Below are positions 1-8,041 of a DNA stretch of 64,000 nucleotides, in pieces (the stretch's first letter is position 1; every line of letters starts with the position of its first letter). The notes under the pieces are model-generated. The model was given only the letters and a program-made list of their open reading frames with translations, ran no database searches and was not told the origin of the DNA. The stretch spans positions 810,895 through 874,894 of the forward strand of contig NZ_QAJL01000002.1 in the NCBI RefSeq assembly GCF_003852525.1. The letters are read 5' to 3'. Source of the stretch: Pedobacter sp. KBW06 (GTDB lineage Bacteria > Bacteroidota > Bacteroidia > Sphingobacteriales > Sphingobacteriaceae). Made by a program: the position numbers and the translations under genes.

Positions 1-639
1 GCGGTAAACCTGTAAAGCAACCAGGTTTTCACCAGCTTTTACATATTTGGTGATGTCAAATTCTGCCGCCAGTTTACTGTCTTCGCTGTAGCCAACTTTC
101 TTCCCGTTTATCCAGATAAAAAAGGCCGATTTTACTGCGCCGAGGTGAATAAATACCTGGCGGCCATCCCAGTTCTGCGGAAGATTAAATTTCTTACGGT
201 AAGAACCTACCGGATTGTTGTCTTCAGGAATATCAAAAGGAGGGTTCATTTTTGCACCGGTATTCCTGCGTCCTGCGAATTCATAAGGTTGGTTCACATA
301 AATCGGTAAGCCATAACCATTGGTTTCCCAGTTGGCAGGAACTTTAAAATTATCCCATTTCGTATCGTCAAAACTTGTTTTATAGAAGTCCTCCGGACGT
401 TTACGTGGGTCCTGAACCCAGTTAAATTTCCATTGGCCATTGAGCGTCATAAAGTATTCAGATTTTTCCTTCTCCCGTTTTGCAGCCACTGCCTTGCTTT
501 CAAAAGCAAAAGCTGAGGCCCTCATCGGCATCCGGTTTACTGAAACCACCTCAGGAGTCTGCAGCTCAGCAGGTAACTGCTGGCTCATTACTGCTGATGA
601 GGCCAATAATAATGATAGTGATGTAAAAAGTTTTTTCAT
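1..639 (-). CDS. Beta-galactosidase, glycoside hydrolase family 2, N-terminal part (3' end beyond window)
   Basis: The reading frame runs from an ATG at 639 to the window edge, giving the first 213 residues. It begins with a signal peptide (MKKLFTSLSLLLASSAVMSQ), then the N-terminal sugar-binding jelly roll of large GH2 beta-galactosidases, with recognisable pieces such as LNGQWKFNW, VPANWETNGYGLPIYVN, NPVGSYRKKF and FIWINGKKVGYSEDSK. Family knowledge: these are about 1000-residue exported enzymes that cleave terminal beta-galactosides, often within polysaccharide-use loci. The catalytic glutamates lie outside the window, so activity cannot be judged. The gene diverges from the DUF3472 gene at 789. 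Confidence 0.93.
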   Translation of the reverse strand, partial: MKKLFTSLSLLLASSAVMSQQLPAELQTPEVVSVNRMPMRASAFAFESKAVAAKREKEKSEYFMTLNGQWKFNWVQDPRKRPEDFYKTSFDDTKWDNFKVPANWETNGYGLPIYVNQPYEFAGRRNTGAKMNPPFDIPEDNNPVGSYRKKFNLPQNWDGRQVFIHLGAVKSAFFIWINGKKVGYSEDSKLAAEFDITKYVKAGENLVALQVYR

Positions 640-672
640 TTGTGTGTTTAAATTGTATTGCGCTATCTAACG

Positions 673-704
673 TAAATATATTTTGCCCAAATCCACAACG
701 CAAA
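673..704 (-). promoter_or_regulatory. Candidate Bacteroidota promoter of the beta-galactosidase gene
   Basis: On the minus strand a TTTG (701-704) is followed after 20 nt by TATATTTA (673-680), which matches the Bacteroidota -33/-7 pattern TTTG-N19~20-TAnnTTTG in all but the last base. It lies 33 nt before the start codon at 639. No mapped start site; inference from consensus. Confidence 0.5.
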
Positions 705-788
705 CGTTTGACTGAATTTTGATCCTTGTTTTGCCTCTCCTTTTCCTAATTTCATCAAACAATCAACACACAAACCACAAACACACAA

Positions 789-2105
789 ATGAACATGAGA
801 AAATTAACCTTTTTCCTTCTTGCTTTTCAGCTGCTGCTCCTTCCGGCATCATTCGCCGGAAGCAGGGCTGAAACCGAGCCGGCCACGATCACCATCCCCC
901 TGGGAGGCAATGGTTATGTGGAAAAGAATGGCCATGCAAGAATAAAAAACGACGGGCTGAGCAACTGGAGTGATGCCTCAGATGTAATTGCCATTTACTT
1001 CCGTACCGAAGCTGCCGGAACTGCAGAGTTATCACTTAGATTGAGCGTTCCTGAAGGCAATAGTAAAATCAGCCTGACAGTAGCGGGAACAACGCTGACT
1101 AAAGAAGTAAGTAACCTTGGCGCTGCTGTTATAAAACTAGGCAGCGTTAAAATCGCTGCCCCGGGATATGTAAAAGCAGAGCTTAGGGGCCTGAGTAAAA
1201 CCGGACAGGTATTTGCCGAGGTTTCCGACCTGCTGGTTAGCGGAAGCGCCCTGGACAAAGGAGCCGTATATGTGAAGAACAATGAAGGAAGTTATTTCCA
1301 CTGGGGCAGAAGGGGCCCTTCTGTGCATTTAAACTATACCATTCCTCCGGCAGCAGAAAATAAAGTAGAATGGTTTTATAATGAGATCATGGTTCCCGAA
1401 GGAGAAGATAAATTGGGCACCTACTACATGGCCAATGGATTTAGTGGCGGATATTTTGGAATGCAGGCCAATTCCCCGACAGAACGCAGGGTACTTTTTT
1501 CCATCTGGAGTCCTTTTTCCACGGATGACCCGAAGTCTATTCCCGATAGCATGAAAGTGATCCTGCTAAAAAAAGGAAGCAAAACGAAGACTGGTGAATT
1601 TGGCAATGAAGGTTCCGGCGGACAAAGCTATATGATCTACCCATGGAAAGCAGGCAAAAGCTATGCTTTTTTAACCCATGCCAAGCCAAATCCGGCTAAA
1701 AGAACCACCGTTTACACTGCTTATTTTAAAGATTTGGAAAAGGGCGACTGGCAATTGGTAGCCAGCTTTGAGCGTCCGCAATCGGCGGTTTACCTGAAAG
1801 GCATTTATTCCTTCCTTGAAAACTTTTCGCCGGTAACAGGTGATCAGTCCCGTCGTGGCGACTATAAAAATCAATGGGCTGTGGATGCCGATGGAAAATG
1901 GCATGAAGTCACTTCTGCAACATTTACCGCCGATGCGACTGCAAGAATCAATTACAGAAAAGATTATACAGGAGGATCAGATCAGGCCTCTTTCTACTTA
2001 AAAAATTGCGGATTCTTTAATGACTTCACCCCCATTAAGACGCTATTTCATAGGAAATCAACAGGAAAAACACATCCTGCAATAGATTTCAATAAGCTGC
2101 CCTAG
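789..2105 (+). CDS. DUF3472 domain-containing secreted protein with N-terminal DUF5077 domain
   Basis: A 438-residue exported protein with signal peptide MNMRKLTFFLLAFQLLLLPASFAG. Residues about 30-160 look like the DUF5077 beta-sandwich (TITIPLGGNGYVEKNGHARI) and residues about 165-420 like DUF3472 (SYFHWGRRGPSVHLNY, NEGSGGQSYMIYPWKAG, YLKGIYSFLENFSP). This two-domain layout is usual for the family in Bacteroidota; no activity is established that I know of. It sits divergently beside a GH2 beta-galactosidase, which suggests, but does not prove, a link to carbohydrate metabolism. A second ATG three codons in (795) could be the start. Confidence 0.85.
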   Translation: MNMRKLTFFLLAFQLLLLPASFAGSRAETEPATITIPLGGNGYVEKNGHARIKNDGLSNWSDASDVIAIYFRTEAAGTAELSLRLSVPEGNSKISLTVAGTTLTKEVSNLGAAVIKLGSVKIAAPGYVKAELRGLSKTGQVFAEVSDLLVSGSALDKGAVYVKNNEGSYFHWGRRGPSVHLNYTIPPAAENKVEWFYNEIMVPEGEDKLGTYYMANGFSGGYFGMQANSPTERRVLFSIWSPFSTDDPKSIPDSMKVILLKKGSKTKTGEFGNEGSGGQSYMIYPWKAGKSYAFLTHAKPNPAKRTTVYTAYFKDLEKGDWQLVASFERPQSAVYLKGIYSFLENFSPVTGDQSRRGDYKNQWAVDADGKWHEVTSATFTADATARINYRKDYTGGSDQASFYLKNCGFFNDFTPIKTLFHRKSTGKTHPAIDFNKLP

Positions 2106-2137
2106 GTAGGCAGCTCATCAGGACTGGATAAAGAATA

Positions 2138-3289
2138 TCATTTGGAAACACACCGGAAGCCGGTATTCTCCAGTCCTGTATCCATAGAAGACTTCATCTT
2201 GGAAGTTACCCGATACCCTTTGCAATACGAAGAATGACACATAAATGAACCTCCGCGGATCACTTTTTTGGGAATCCCCGGCTCGGCTGCATCATAACTG
2301 TCTTTTGGTCCTTTAGGGTTTACCGTCTGCCCTTTCAGGCTTTGATAGTAATCCTCCCGGTACCAGTCGGCCGTCCATTCCCATACATTTCCTGCCATAT
2401 CATACAGGCCATATCCATTTGCAGCAAATGACTTCACGGGAGCCACATTGGAATACCCATCTGTTTTTTTATCTGAATAAGGAAACTCTCCCTGCCAGGT
2501 GTTGGCTTTAACCTTACCTGAAGCAAGGTCTTCATCTCCCCATGGGTATTTCTTTTCCCTGAGTCCACCCCTTGCTGCATATTCCCATTCTGCTTCGGTA
2601 GGCAGACGTTTTCCTGCCCATTTCGCATAAGCCGTGGCATCGATCCAGGAAACCTGGGTGACAGGAAGGTTTTCTTTCCCTTTAATATTGCTTTTCGGTC
2701 CCTGCGGATGTCTCCAGCTTGCTCCGGGAGTCCAGCTCCACCATTGGGAAACATCATTGATGTCAACCCTGCCTTTCGGCGGACTAAAAGTAAGTGAGGC
2801 CGGCTGTAACTGATCTTCCGGAGGTTTTGGTGTTCCCGGAGGCAATTGTTTCTTTATTTCTTCCCAATCCGGTTTCTGTTCTGCCTGCGTTACGTAACGG
2901 GTAGCTTTCACAAAAGCGGCAAACTGTGCATTGGTGACTTCCGTTTCGTCGATCCAGAAACCATCTACCTTCACCTCATGGGCAGGGTATTCATCTCTTC
3001 TGCCTTCTTTATCCGCAGCGCCCATTCTGAAAGAACCTGCAGGAATAAATTTCATTCCCTGATGCGAGGCAAGGCCTTCTTTATCCGCTCCGGCGATCGT
3101 TTCGATCCCGGTAACCGCTCCGTATCGTTTAGGCAGGTTGGAATTACAACAAGCAGAGTCAGTATGGTTTGAATGGTCCATACCGGCGACAGTATCAGCA
3201 GTAGTACCTGCCAATCTTTTCTTGTCGCTTTTCTGATTGCAGGCTGTAATGGCCAACATAAAAAACAAATACAGAAGTTCTCTTTTCAT
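2138..3289 (-). CDS. Formylglycine-generating enzyme (SUMF1/FGE-sulfatase) family lipoprotein
   Basis: I start it at the ATG at 3289, which gives a clean lipoprotein signal (MKRELLYLFFMLAITAC) and 383 residues; an upstream extension to 3331 would bury it. The FGE-sulfatase domain runs from about residue 75 (FIPAGSFRMG, DETEVTNAQFAAFV, LPVTQVSWIDATAYAKWAG, RLPTEAEWEYAARGG, YDMAGNVWEWTADWY) to the C-terminus. The motif RGGSFMCHSSYCKGYR keeps the two cysteines four residues apart (C351 and C356) that bind copper in true aerobic FGE, so it may really convert the cysteine of CxPxR sulfatase motifs to formylglycine rather than be a SUMF1-like fold only. No sulfatase gene is in the window. It lies downstream of DUF1501/DUF1800 on the same strand with a 158-bp gap. 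Confidence 0.87.
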   Translation of the reverse strand: MKRELLYLFFMLAITACNQKSDKKRLAGTTADTVAGMDHSNHTDSACCNSNLPKRYGAVTGIETIAGADKEGLASHQGMKFIPAGSFRMGAADKEGRRDEYPAHEVKVDGFWIDETEVTNAQFAAFVKATRYVTQAEQKPDWEEIKKQLPPGTPKPPEDQLQPASLTFSPPKGRVDINDVSQWWSWTPGASWRHPQGPKSNIKGKENLPVTQVSWIDATAYAKWAGKRLPTEAEWEYAARGGLREKKYPWGDEDLASGKVKANTWQGEFPYSDKKTDGYSNVAPVKSFAANGYGLYDMAGNVWEWTADWYREDYYQSLKGQTVNPKGPKDSYDAAEPGIPKKVIRGGSFMCHSSYCKGYRVTSKMKSSMDTGLENTGFRCVSK

Positions 3290-3447
3290 TGGATATCGTT
3301 GTTGTTTAACGGTTATGAAGCTATCAGGCATAGGTATGCTTAGCCAGTTTCATAGATATGGTCCTATTCAGGAATTCCTAAAAGCCATTGGGCATGATCC
3401 TGAATGCGGAATAATGAAGGGCAAAATAATGATAAAAAGTTAAACTC

Positions 3448-4713
3448 TTACCTCATTACGCCGATTTTACTTCCATCCCATTCCGGAAACAACACTTTGT
3501 CATTATGAAGGTTTAAATGCTTGTCTGCGACCTCACTGAATACGCTTCTAAAATCTGTGGTTACTGCGAGATCTCTGCCATCCTCCAGATTTTCGACTGC
3601 CATGGGCTGTACGTTGCCATGCACCAATCCTCCGCTCACGCCATTGCCTAAAATGAAGTTACAGGAAGCACGGCCATGATCCGTTCCACCGGTTCCATTC
3701 TGCTTTACCGTACGCCCGAATTCGGTCATGGTCATTACCGTCACATCATCTTGTAAAGTACCCATATCCGTCCAGAAAGCCATAATACTATTGCTCAGGT
3801 CATTTACATTCCGTGCAAAAATTCCGGTATCTGTTCCCTGATTAAAATGGGTATCCCAGCCTCCGGATTCCGCAAAGGCGACTTCCATTCCGACATTCAT
3901 CTTAATCAGCTGTGCGATCTGTTTCAGGGAATTTCCCAATGCCGTATTTGGATAGGCGGCATTATTTGAAGGTTTATAATTCTTAGTATCTGTTTTCTGA
4001 AGCATTTTTATCGCCTCAAAGCTCTCCTTTCCGGTATCTTTCAACAGTCCGGAGGAGGTCTGGTCATAGAGGTCTTCGAAGCTCTTAGCTGCCATATTGG
4101 CCCCTTTTACATTTCCCCTCATCTGAATGTTGAAATCCTGCAGGTTGCTGATGGCCACAGCCGGATTCTCCCCATAGAATGACCTTGGTAAAGAAGAGGT
4201 CAAACTTACGCCCTGGAATGGTGTTGCACCATCGTGCCCCAGCAATCCTACAGCCCTGTTCAACCAGCCGCTGTCCGTTCCTTTTTTAAAGGGGGTTCCT
4301 GATTCCATATAATCCTGCGCATCAAAATGAGAGCGGGTATTATTGGGTGATCCGATGCCATGAACGATGCCCATCCTTTTATCCCTGAATACCTGTTCAA
4401 AGGCAGACATGGAGGGGTGCAGACCAAAACGGCCATCCAAATCGATTAACGGCGTATTCTTTCCTCCTTTTGCGGCAGTCATAAATAAATTTGGCCTTGC
4501 TGCCTTCAGGTATTCGTCGGTAAATGGCGTCACTGCCATCAAACCATCCATTGCCCCCCTTTGAAAGATGCATACCAATATTTTCTTCCTGTTAAACAGT
4601 CCCAAAGGTTTGGTGCCTGCAACTGCTTCGGCAAGAAAGCCGGGAATTCCTCCCATTCCTATTCCGAATAATGCGAGTCCGCCTGCTTTGATAAATCCTC
4701 TTCTTGAAGTCAT
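3448..4713 (-). CDS. DUF1501 domain-containing exported protein (Tat signal)
   Basis: A 421-residue protein starting with a twin-arginine signal (SRRGFIKAGGLALFGIGMGG). The DUF1501 body shows RGAMDGL, PSMSAFEQVF, VHGIGSPNNTRSHFDAQDYMESG, ESGGWDTHFNQG and MTEFGRTVKQNGTGGTDHGR. These Asp/His-rich stretches resemble the metal sites of the alkaline-phosphatase-like fold to which I believe the family belongs; its substrate is unknown. It follows the DUF1800 gene by 9 nt on the same strand, the usual pairing in Bacteroidota and Planctomycetota, so the two are probably co-transcribed and work together in the periplasm or at the surface. Confidence 0.9.
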   Translation of the reverse strand: MTSRRGFIKAGGLALFGIGMGGIPGFLAEAVAGTKPLGLFNRKKILVCIFQRGAMDGLMAVTPFTDEYLKAARPNLFMTAAKGGKNTPLIDLDGRFGLHPSMSAFEQVFRDKRMGIVHGIGSPNNTRSHFDAQDYMESGTPFKKGTDSGWLNRAVGLLGHDGATPFQGVSLTSSLPRSFYGENPAVAISNLQDFNIQMRGNVKGANMAAKSFEDLYDQTSSGLLKDTGKESFEAIKMLQKTDTKNYKPSNNAAYPNTALGNSLKQIAQLIKMNVGMEVAFAESGGWDTHFNQGTDTGIFARNVNDLSNSIMAFWTDMGTLQDDVTVMTMTEFGRTVKQNGTGGTDHGRASCNFILGNGVSGGLVHGNVQPMAVENLEDGRDLAVTTDFRSVFSEVADKHLNLHNDKVLFPEWDGSKIGVMR

Positions 4714-4722
4714 GATTTAAAT

Positions 4723-6594
4723 TTATTTACGTTGAAATTCCGGAGAACCGATGATTACCCCTACTACCTGTGCCAGCATTGTATTGTTATTGACTGCATT
4801 ATTTGCAGCGGGTTTTATGGGCGTATTATTTTCTCCCATCATTGTCCCTTCCTGCTGAGAAGTATTCTTCTCCGCAGCATTGGCCACCTTGGCCGACAAT
4901 GAAGGATCGTTTAACATGGGCTTCAACCGCTTTACAGTTTCTGTTAGATTCCGCTCCGGCATGATCATCTTGCTATAAGTGAGTAATGCTGCTTCTGCAC
5001 TTTCCGGCTCATGGTGGTTATTCAAAGCAGAAAGGTTAATCTTCACCCCAGGAATCCGTTGTGCGGCAAGTGCCAGTCCGAAGTTCATTCTATTCAGTAA
5101 GGCCCCCGTATTGATCCAATATTGTCCCCTGTCCGGAAATCCCGTAGGGGCCTGATAGTAATACATTTTCTGTCCCATTCTGTTGATCCAGTTAAACAAC
5201 TGATAGGGTTGTGTAATGTCGGCATCCAGACTACGGGCTGCACTAATGGCTAATTCAAAGGGAGATTTTGTTTTTTCCCTGAGCGATGCCGGGCTCCAAA
5301 ATTCAGGAGAAGAAACCATCGTCATCATTACCTGCCGGATATCCCCGTCTGTCTTTGTAAAAGTCTTTGCCATTTTATCGACCAGTGTTTGGGCCGGATT
5401 GTCGTTGACAAACCTAGTGGCCAGCTTTTTAGAAATAAACTGCGCTGTAGATGGATGCCGGGCCAGCATATTCAGTAAAGTCAGTCCTTCTTCATATCCT
5501 CCACCCGCGGGAAAATGCTTACCCAGAACGGTCTTTTCTTCATTGTCATGTCTGTTTGGAACGAACAGAAAATCTCCTTCTTTCACAAAACCACGTTTCT
5601 TCAGGTTTTCTTCTCCTACATTATCGATGATCTTCTGCATTGCAGCTCCATATCCCTCTTCGCCCATTGGCGCTAAGGTCCATCCTGTTAATACCCGTGC
5701 CGCCTGCGTCACGTCTGATTGCGTGTAGCCACCATCGACGCCCAGTGTATGCAGTTCCATCACTTCCCTTGCATAGTTTTCATTTAGTCCGCCCTGTTTC
5801 CGTTTTGGAGGAATCCTTCTTTTCACTGGTTTCCCTGCGGCATTCATCAGCGGTTCTCCGCTATTTTCCAAAACAACCGGCTGTCCGGTGCTCGTAAAAT
5901 TGTCCAGGTAAATCAGCATTGCCGGAGATTTGGCAGTTGCCAGTAAGAGGTCCGAGAACTTTCCCGTCACATTAGGTCTGATGATATCCCGTTCATAAGC
6001 AGGGACAAAAGATGCACATTGATTTTTGGTGAGAGAAACGTTGAAATGGTTAAACCAGAAATCGGTGAGCAATTCCCTCAACTGGTTATGAGTATATGCC
6101 GCTCTTAATATTTTCTGATTGATAAATTGTCTCAACAGCTCCTGTTCCGGTTTAAACCCCTTCTTTTCCATATAGGCACGAATTTGTTCCCGATATGCTT
6201 TCTGGTCCCCTTTATTAACAGAATCTTTATTGATGGAACCATCCTGTATGGCCATCCTCAACACCCGGGGCTGTCTTGGATATTTATTCTCCACCTCGGT
6301 ATTGCTGAGGTTAATGTCGTCAAACTTACTCAACATCAGGTTTAAAGAATCATCTTCCAGCTTCCCATCCAGTTGCTGGCGAAACCATTTTTCCAGCCCC
6401 ATTTTAACCACTGCATCTACATCTCCTTCTTTGCTGCCATAAGTAAATCTGCTGAGTAAATGTGCCGCAGCCTGACGCTCGGTAAGTCCTGCTTTTTGAT
6501 AAGGAAAAGCTGGCTTCTCTCTAAAGGAGGAAAACAATACCGTAACGAGGAAAAGCAATGCAAATGAATAAAGAACCTTTACCGGTGTTTTCAT
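4723..6594 (-). CDS. DUF1800 domain-containing exported protein
   Basis: A 623-residue protein with N-terminal signal segment MKTPVKVLYSFALLFLVTVLFSS. The DUF1800 domain covers most of it (AAHLLSRFTYG, LREKT, LRELLTDFWFNHFNVS, NENYAREVMELHTLGVDGGYTQSDV, ARVLTGWTL, FVPNRHDNEEKTVLGKHFP, PFELAISAARSL, YYYQAPTGFPDRGQYW). Function is unknown. Residues about 560-600 are an Asn/Ala-rich low-complexity stretch before the conserved C-terminal GSPEFQRK. First gene of the DUF1800-DUF1501 pair. Confidence 0.9.
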   Translation of the reverse strand: MKTPVKVLYSFALLFLVTVLFSSFREKPAFPYQKAGLTERQAAAHLLSRFTYGSKEGDVDAVVKMGLEKWFRQQLDGKLEDDSLNLMLSKFDDINLSNTEVENKYPRQPRVLRMAIQDGSINKDSVNKGDQKAYREQIRAYMEKKGFKPEQELLRQFINQKILRAAYTHNQLRELLTDFWFNHFNVSLTKNQCASFVPAYERDIIRPNVTGKFSDLLLATAKSPAMLIYLDNFTSTGQPVVLENSGEPLMNAAGKPVKRRIPPKRKQGGLNENYAREVMELHTLGVDGGYTQSDVTQAARVLTGWTLAPMGEEGYGAAMQKIIDNVGEENLKKRGFVKEGDFLFVPNRHDNEEKTVLGKHFPAGGGYEEGLTLLNMLARHPSTAQFISKKLATRFVNDNPAQTLVDKMAKTFTKTDGDIRQVMMTMVSSPEFWSPASLREKTKSPFELAISAARSLDADITQPYQLFNWINRMGQKMYYYQAPTGFPDRGQYWINTGALLNRMNFGLALAAQRIPGVKINLSALNNHHEPESAEAALLTYSKMIMPERNLTETVKRLKPMLNDPSLSAKVANAAEKNTSQQEGTMMGENNTPIKPAANNAVNNNTMLAQVVGVIIGSPEFQRK

Positions 6595-6786
6595 AAGTTG
6601 ACGAATTTGATGAACAACCTTATGACCTTTAAAACGTCAAAAAGATTAATAGCATATAAATTATTATTCCCATTTATCAGGATTCCATTTACTGTGCAGT
6701 TTATTAGTTAGGCTATTAACCAGGTTATTATGTTTTATTATGCTGCCCCTTAAATCCGGCCGAAAGATTTCTTCGTATCTGCCCAT

Positions 6787-7347
6787 ATGAAAACTACCAC
6801 TATGAAAAGAACTTTTTTAACAGTAATTGCCTTAGTAGCTTTGGCATTCAACACACAGGCACAAAAGAATCCAATGGTCGGAGGCGCAGCGATGTATGCC
6901 GATAAAGACATTGTAGACAATGCCGTAAACTCTAAAGATCATACCACACTGGTTGCGGCAGTAAAAGCGGCAGGATTGGTAGAAACTTTAAAATCAGCAG
7001 GACCATTCACGGTTTTCGCACCTACCAATGAAGCCTTCAACAAATTACCTGAAGGAACAGTAGAAACCGTATTAAAACCGGAAAACAAAGCCCTGCTTAC
7101 CAAAATCCTGACCTATCATGTTGTTGCCGGAAATATGACCAGCAAGGACATCGCAAAAGCCATCAAAGCAGGTAATGGTAAAGCAGAATTAACTACCGTG
7201 AGCGGTGGCAAATTGTGGGCCTGGATGGAAGGCAGCAAACTGGTATTAAAAGATGAAAAAGGTGGTATGGCTACCGTAACCATTGCCAATGTGCATCAAA
7301 AAAATGGCGTGATCCATGTCATAGACTCTGTGTTAATGCCAAACTAA
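6787..7347 (+). CDS. Fasciclin (FAS1) domain-containing secreted protein
   Basis: A 186-residue protein with signal peptide (TMKRTFLTVIALVALAFNTQA) and a single FAS1 domain at residues about 40-185: KDHTTLVAAVKAAGLVETL, GPFTVFAPTNEAFNKLP (the H1 box), LTKILTYHVVAGNM and NGVIHVIDSVLMP (the H2 box). FAS1 domains mediate adhesion or matrix contacts; single-domain exported forms are common in Bacteroidota and their ligands are mostly unknown. Start could be 6787 or the in-frame ATG at 6802. A terminator follows at 7395. Confidence 0.92.
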   Translation: MKTTTMKRTFLTVIALVALAFNTQAQKNPMVGGAAMYADKDIVDNAVNSKDHTTLVAAVKAAGLVETLKSAGPFTVFAPTNEAFNKLPEGTVETVLKPENKALLTKILTYHVVAGNMTSKDIAKAIKAGNGKAELTTVSGGKLWAWMEGSKLVLKDEKGGMATVTIANVHQKNGVIHVIDSVLMPN

Positions 7348-7394
7348 AAATAAAGCAATAAAATATTATAAATAGGGGCAAGGGAAATATCCCG

Positions 7395-7425
7395 AGGGCA
7401 TCTCAAATTGAGTTGCCCTTTTTTA
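7395..7425 (+). terminator. Rho-independent terminator after the fasciclin gene
   Basis: A stem of AGGGCATCTC against GAGTTGCCCT with one T-T mismatch and a 5-nt loop is followed directly by TTTTTT. It sits 47 nt after the fasciclin stop codon. Confidence 0.8.
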
Positions 7426-7534
7426 TTGGCCTAATTTTCTACGCCTTCATTCGCCCTGCAATACCCAGCCCTGGATCTCCCTTCTATATAAGAGCTGCGA
7501 TACTCATCTGCGACATGCGCGATTTTCACCTGCT

Positions 7535-7786
7535 ATGTGCTCCACGCTGTATACATAACGCCATATGCACCATGCTGTATGAACCATCCCATATGTACCA
7601 TGCTATATGCACCATGCTATGTGCACCATGCTGTATGAACCATCCCATATGTACCATGCTATATGCACCATGCTATGTGCACCATGCTATATGCACCATG
7701 CTATATGCACCATGCTATATGCACCATGCTATATGCACCATGCTATGTGCACCATACTATATGCACCATGCTATATGCACCATGCT
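7535..7786. repeat. Array of eighteen 14-bp tandem repeats (consensus ATATGCACCATGCT)
   Basis: Counting in phase, 7535-7786 is exactly 18 x 14 bp. The first two units are degenerate; from 7563 on there are 16 good units. The variant units GTATGAACCATCCC, ATATGTACCATGCT, ATATGCACCATGCT and ATGTGCACCATGCT form a 56-bp higher-order unit that occurs twice in a row without a difference (7577-7632 and 7633-7688). The later units are nearly homogeneous. The unit has no stop codon in any of the three forward frames, so all frames read a 14-residue periodic peptide (MHHAICTMLYAPCY); the apparent ORFs here are therefore probably not genes. Confidence 0.95.
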
Positions 7787-8041
7787 ACAGAAAAAGTTGT
7801 TCCTTTTCGAAGGCCTGCAAATGTTTTCCCTTCAAAACATTTGAGCCTGAGAACAGGATTAACTTTTTCCATTTGTCAGAAGATTTCCATTTTTCCTCCC
7901 TCCCCAATCTGTCATTTTACATTTTCATTAATTTTGCCATTAACAATAAATTAACATGACCTGAGCATGTTTCATGATCTATCAAAAGGGGGTTGATTTT
8001 CGATCATGCATGCCCATCTGAACACTTAAAAAATAAAACAG

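Larger units (their letters stand above)
7348..8041. other. 694-bp intergenic region between the fasciclin gene and the first cupin gene
   Basis: It holds the fasciclin terminator (7395-7425), the 14-bp repeat array (7535-7786) and then about 255 bp of AT-rich sequence leading to the cupin gene. In the last part TAATTTTG (7929-7936) fits the TAnnTTTG -7 consensus 105 nt before the start codon, but I see no good -33 partner. I see no convincing gene here. Confidence 0.7.

Noticed and set aside
4555..4575. CIFQR (residues 48-52) in DUF1501 as an FGE target next to the FGE gene
   Set aside because: The sulfatase motif is CxPxR; here Phe replaces Pro and the stretch is the first beta strand of the domain. 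Not enough to claim it.
5216..5728. 170-residue ORF on the plus strand inside DUF1800
   Set aside because: It is antisense to a clearly conserved gene, has no recognisable domain, and its codon pattern follows from the opposite strand.
7535..7786. Possible CRISPR array
   Set aside because: Units of 14 bp are contiguous with no unique spacers, and no cas genes are in the window.
7413..7959. Three overlapping Cys/Met/His-rich ORFs over the 14-bp repeats
   Set aside because: The repeat unit has no stop in any frame, so long frames arise automatically; the longest one starts inside the fasciclin terminator and there is no homology.
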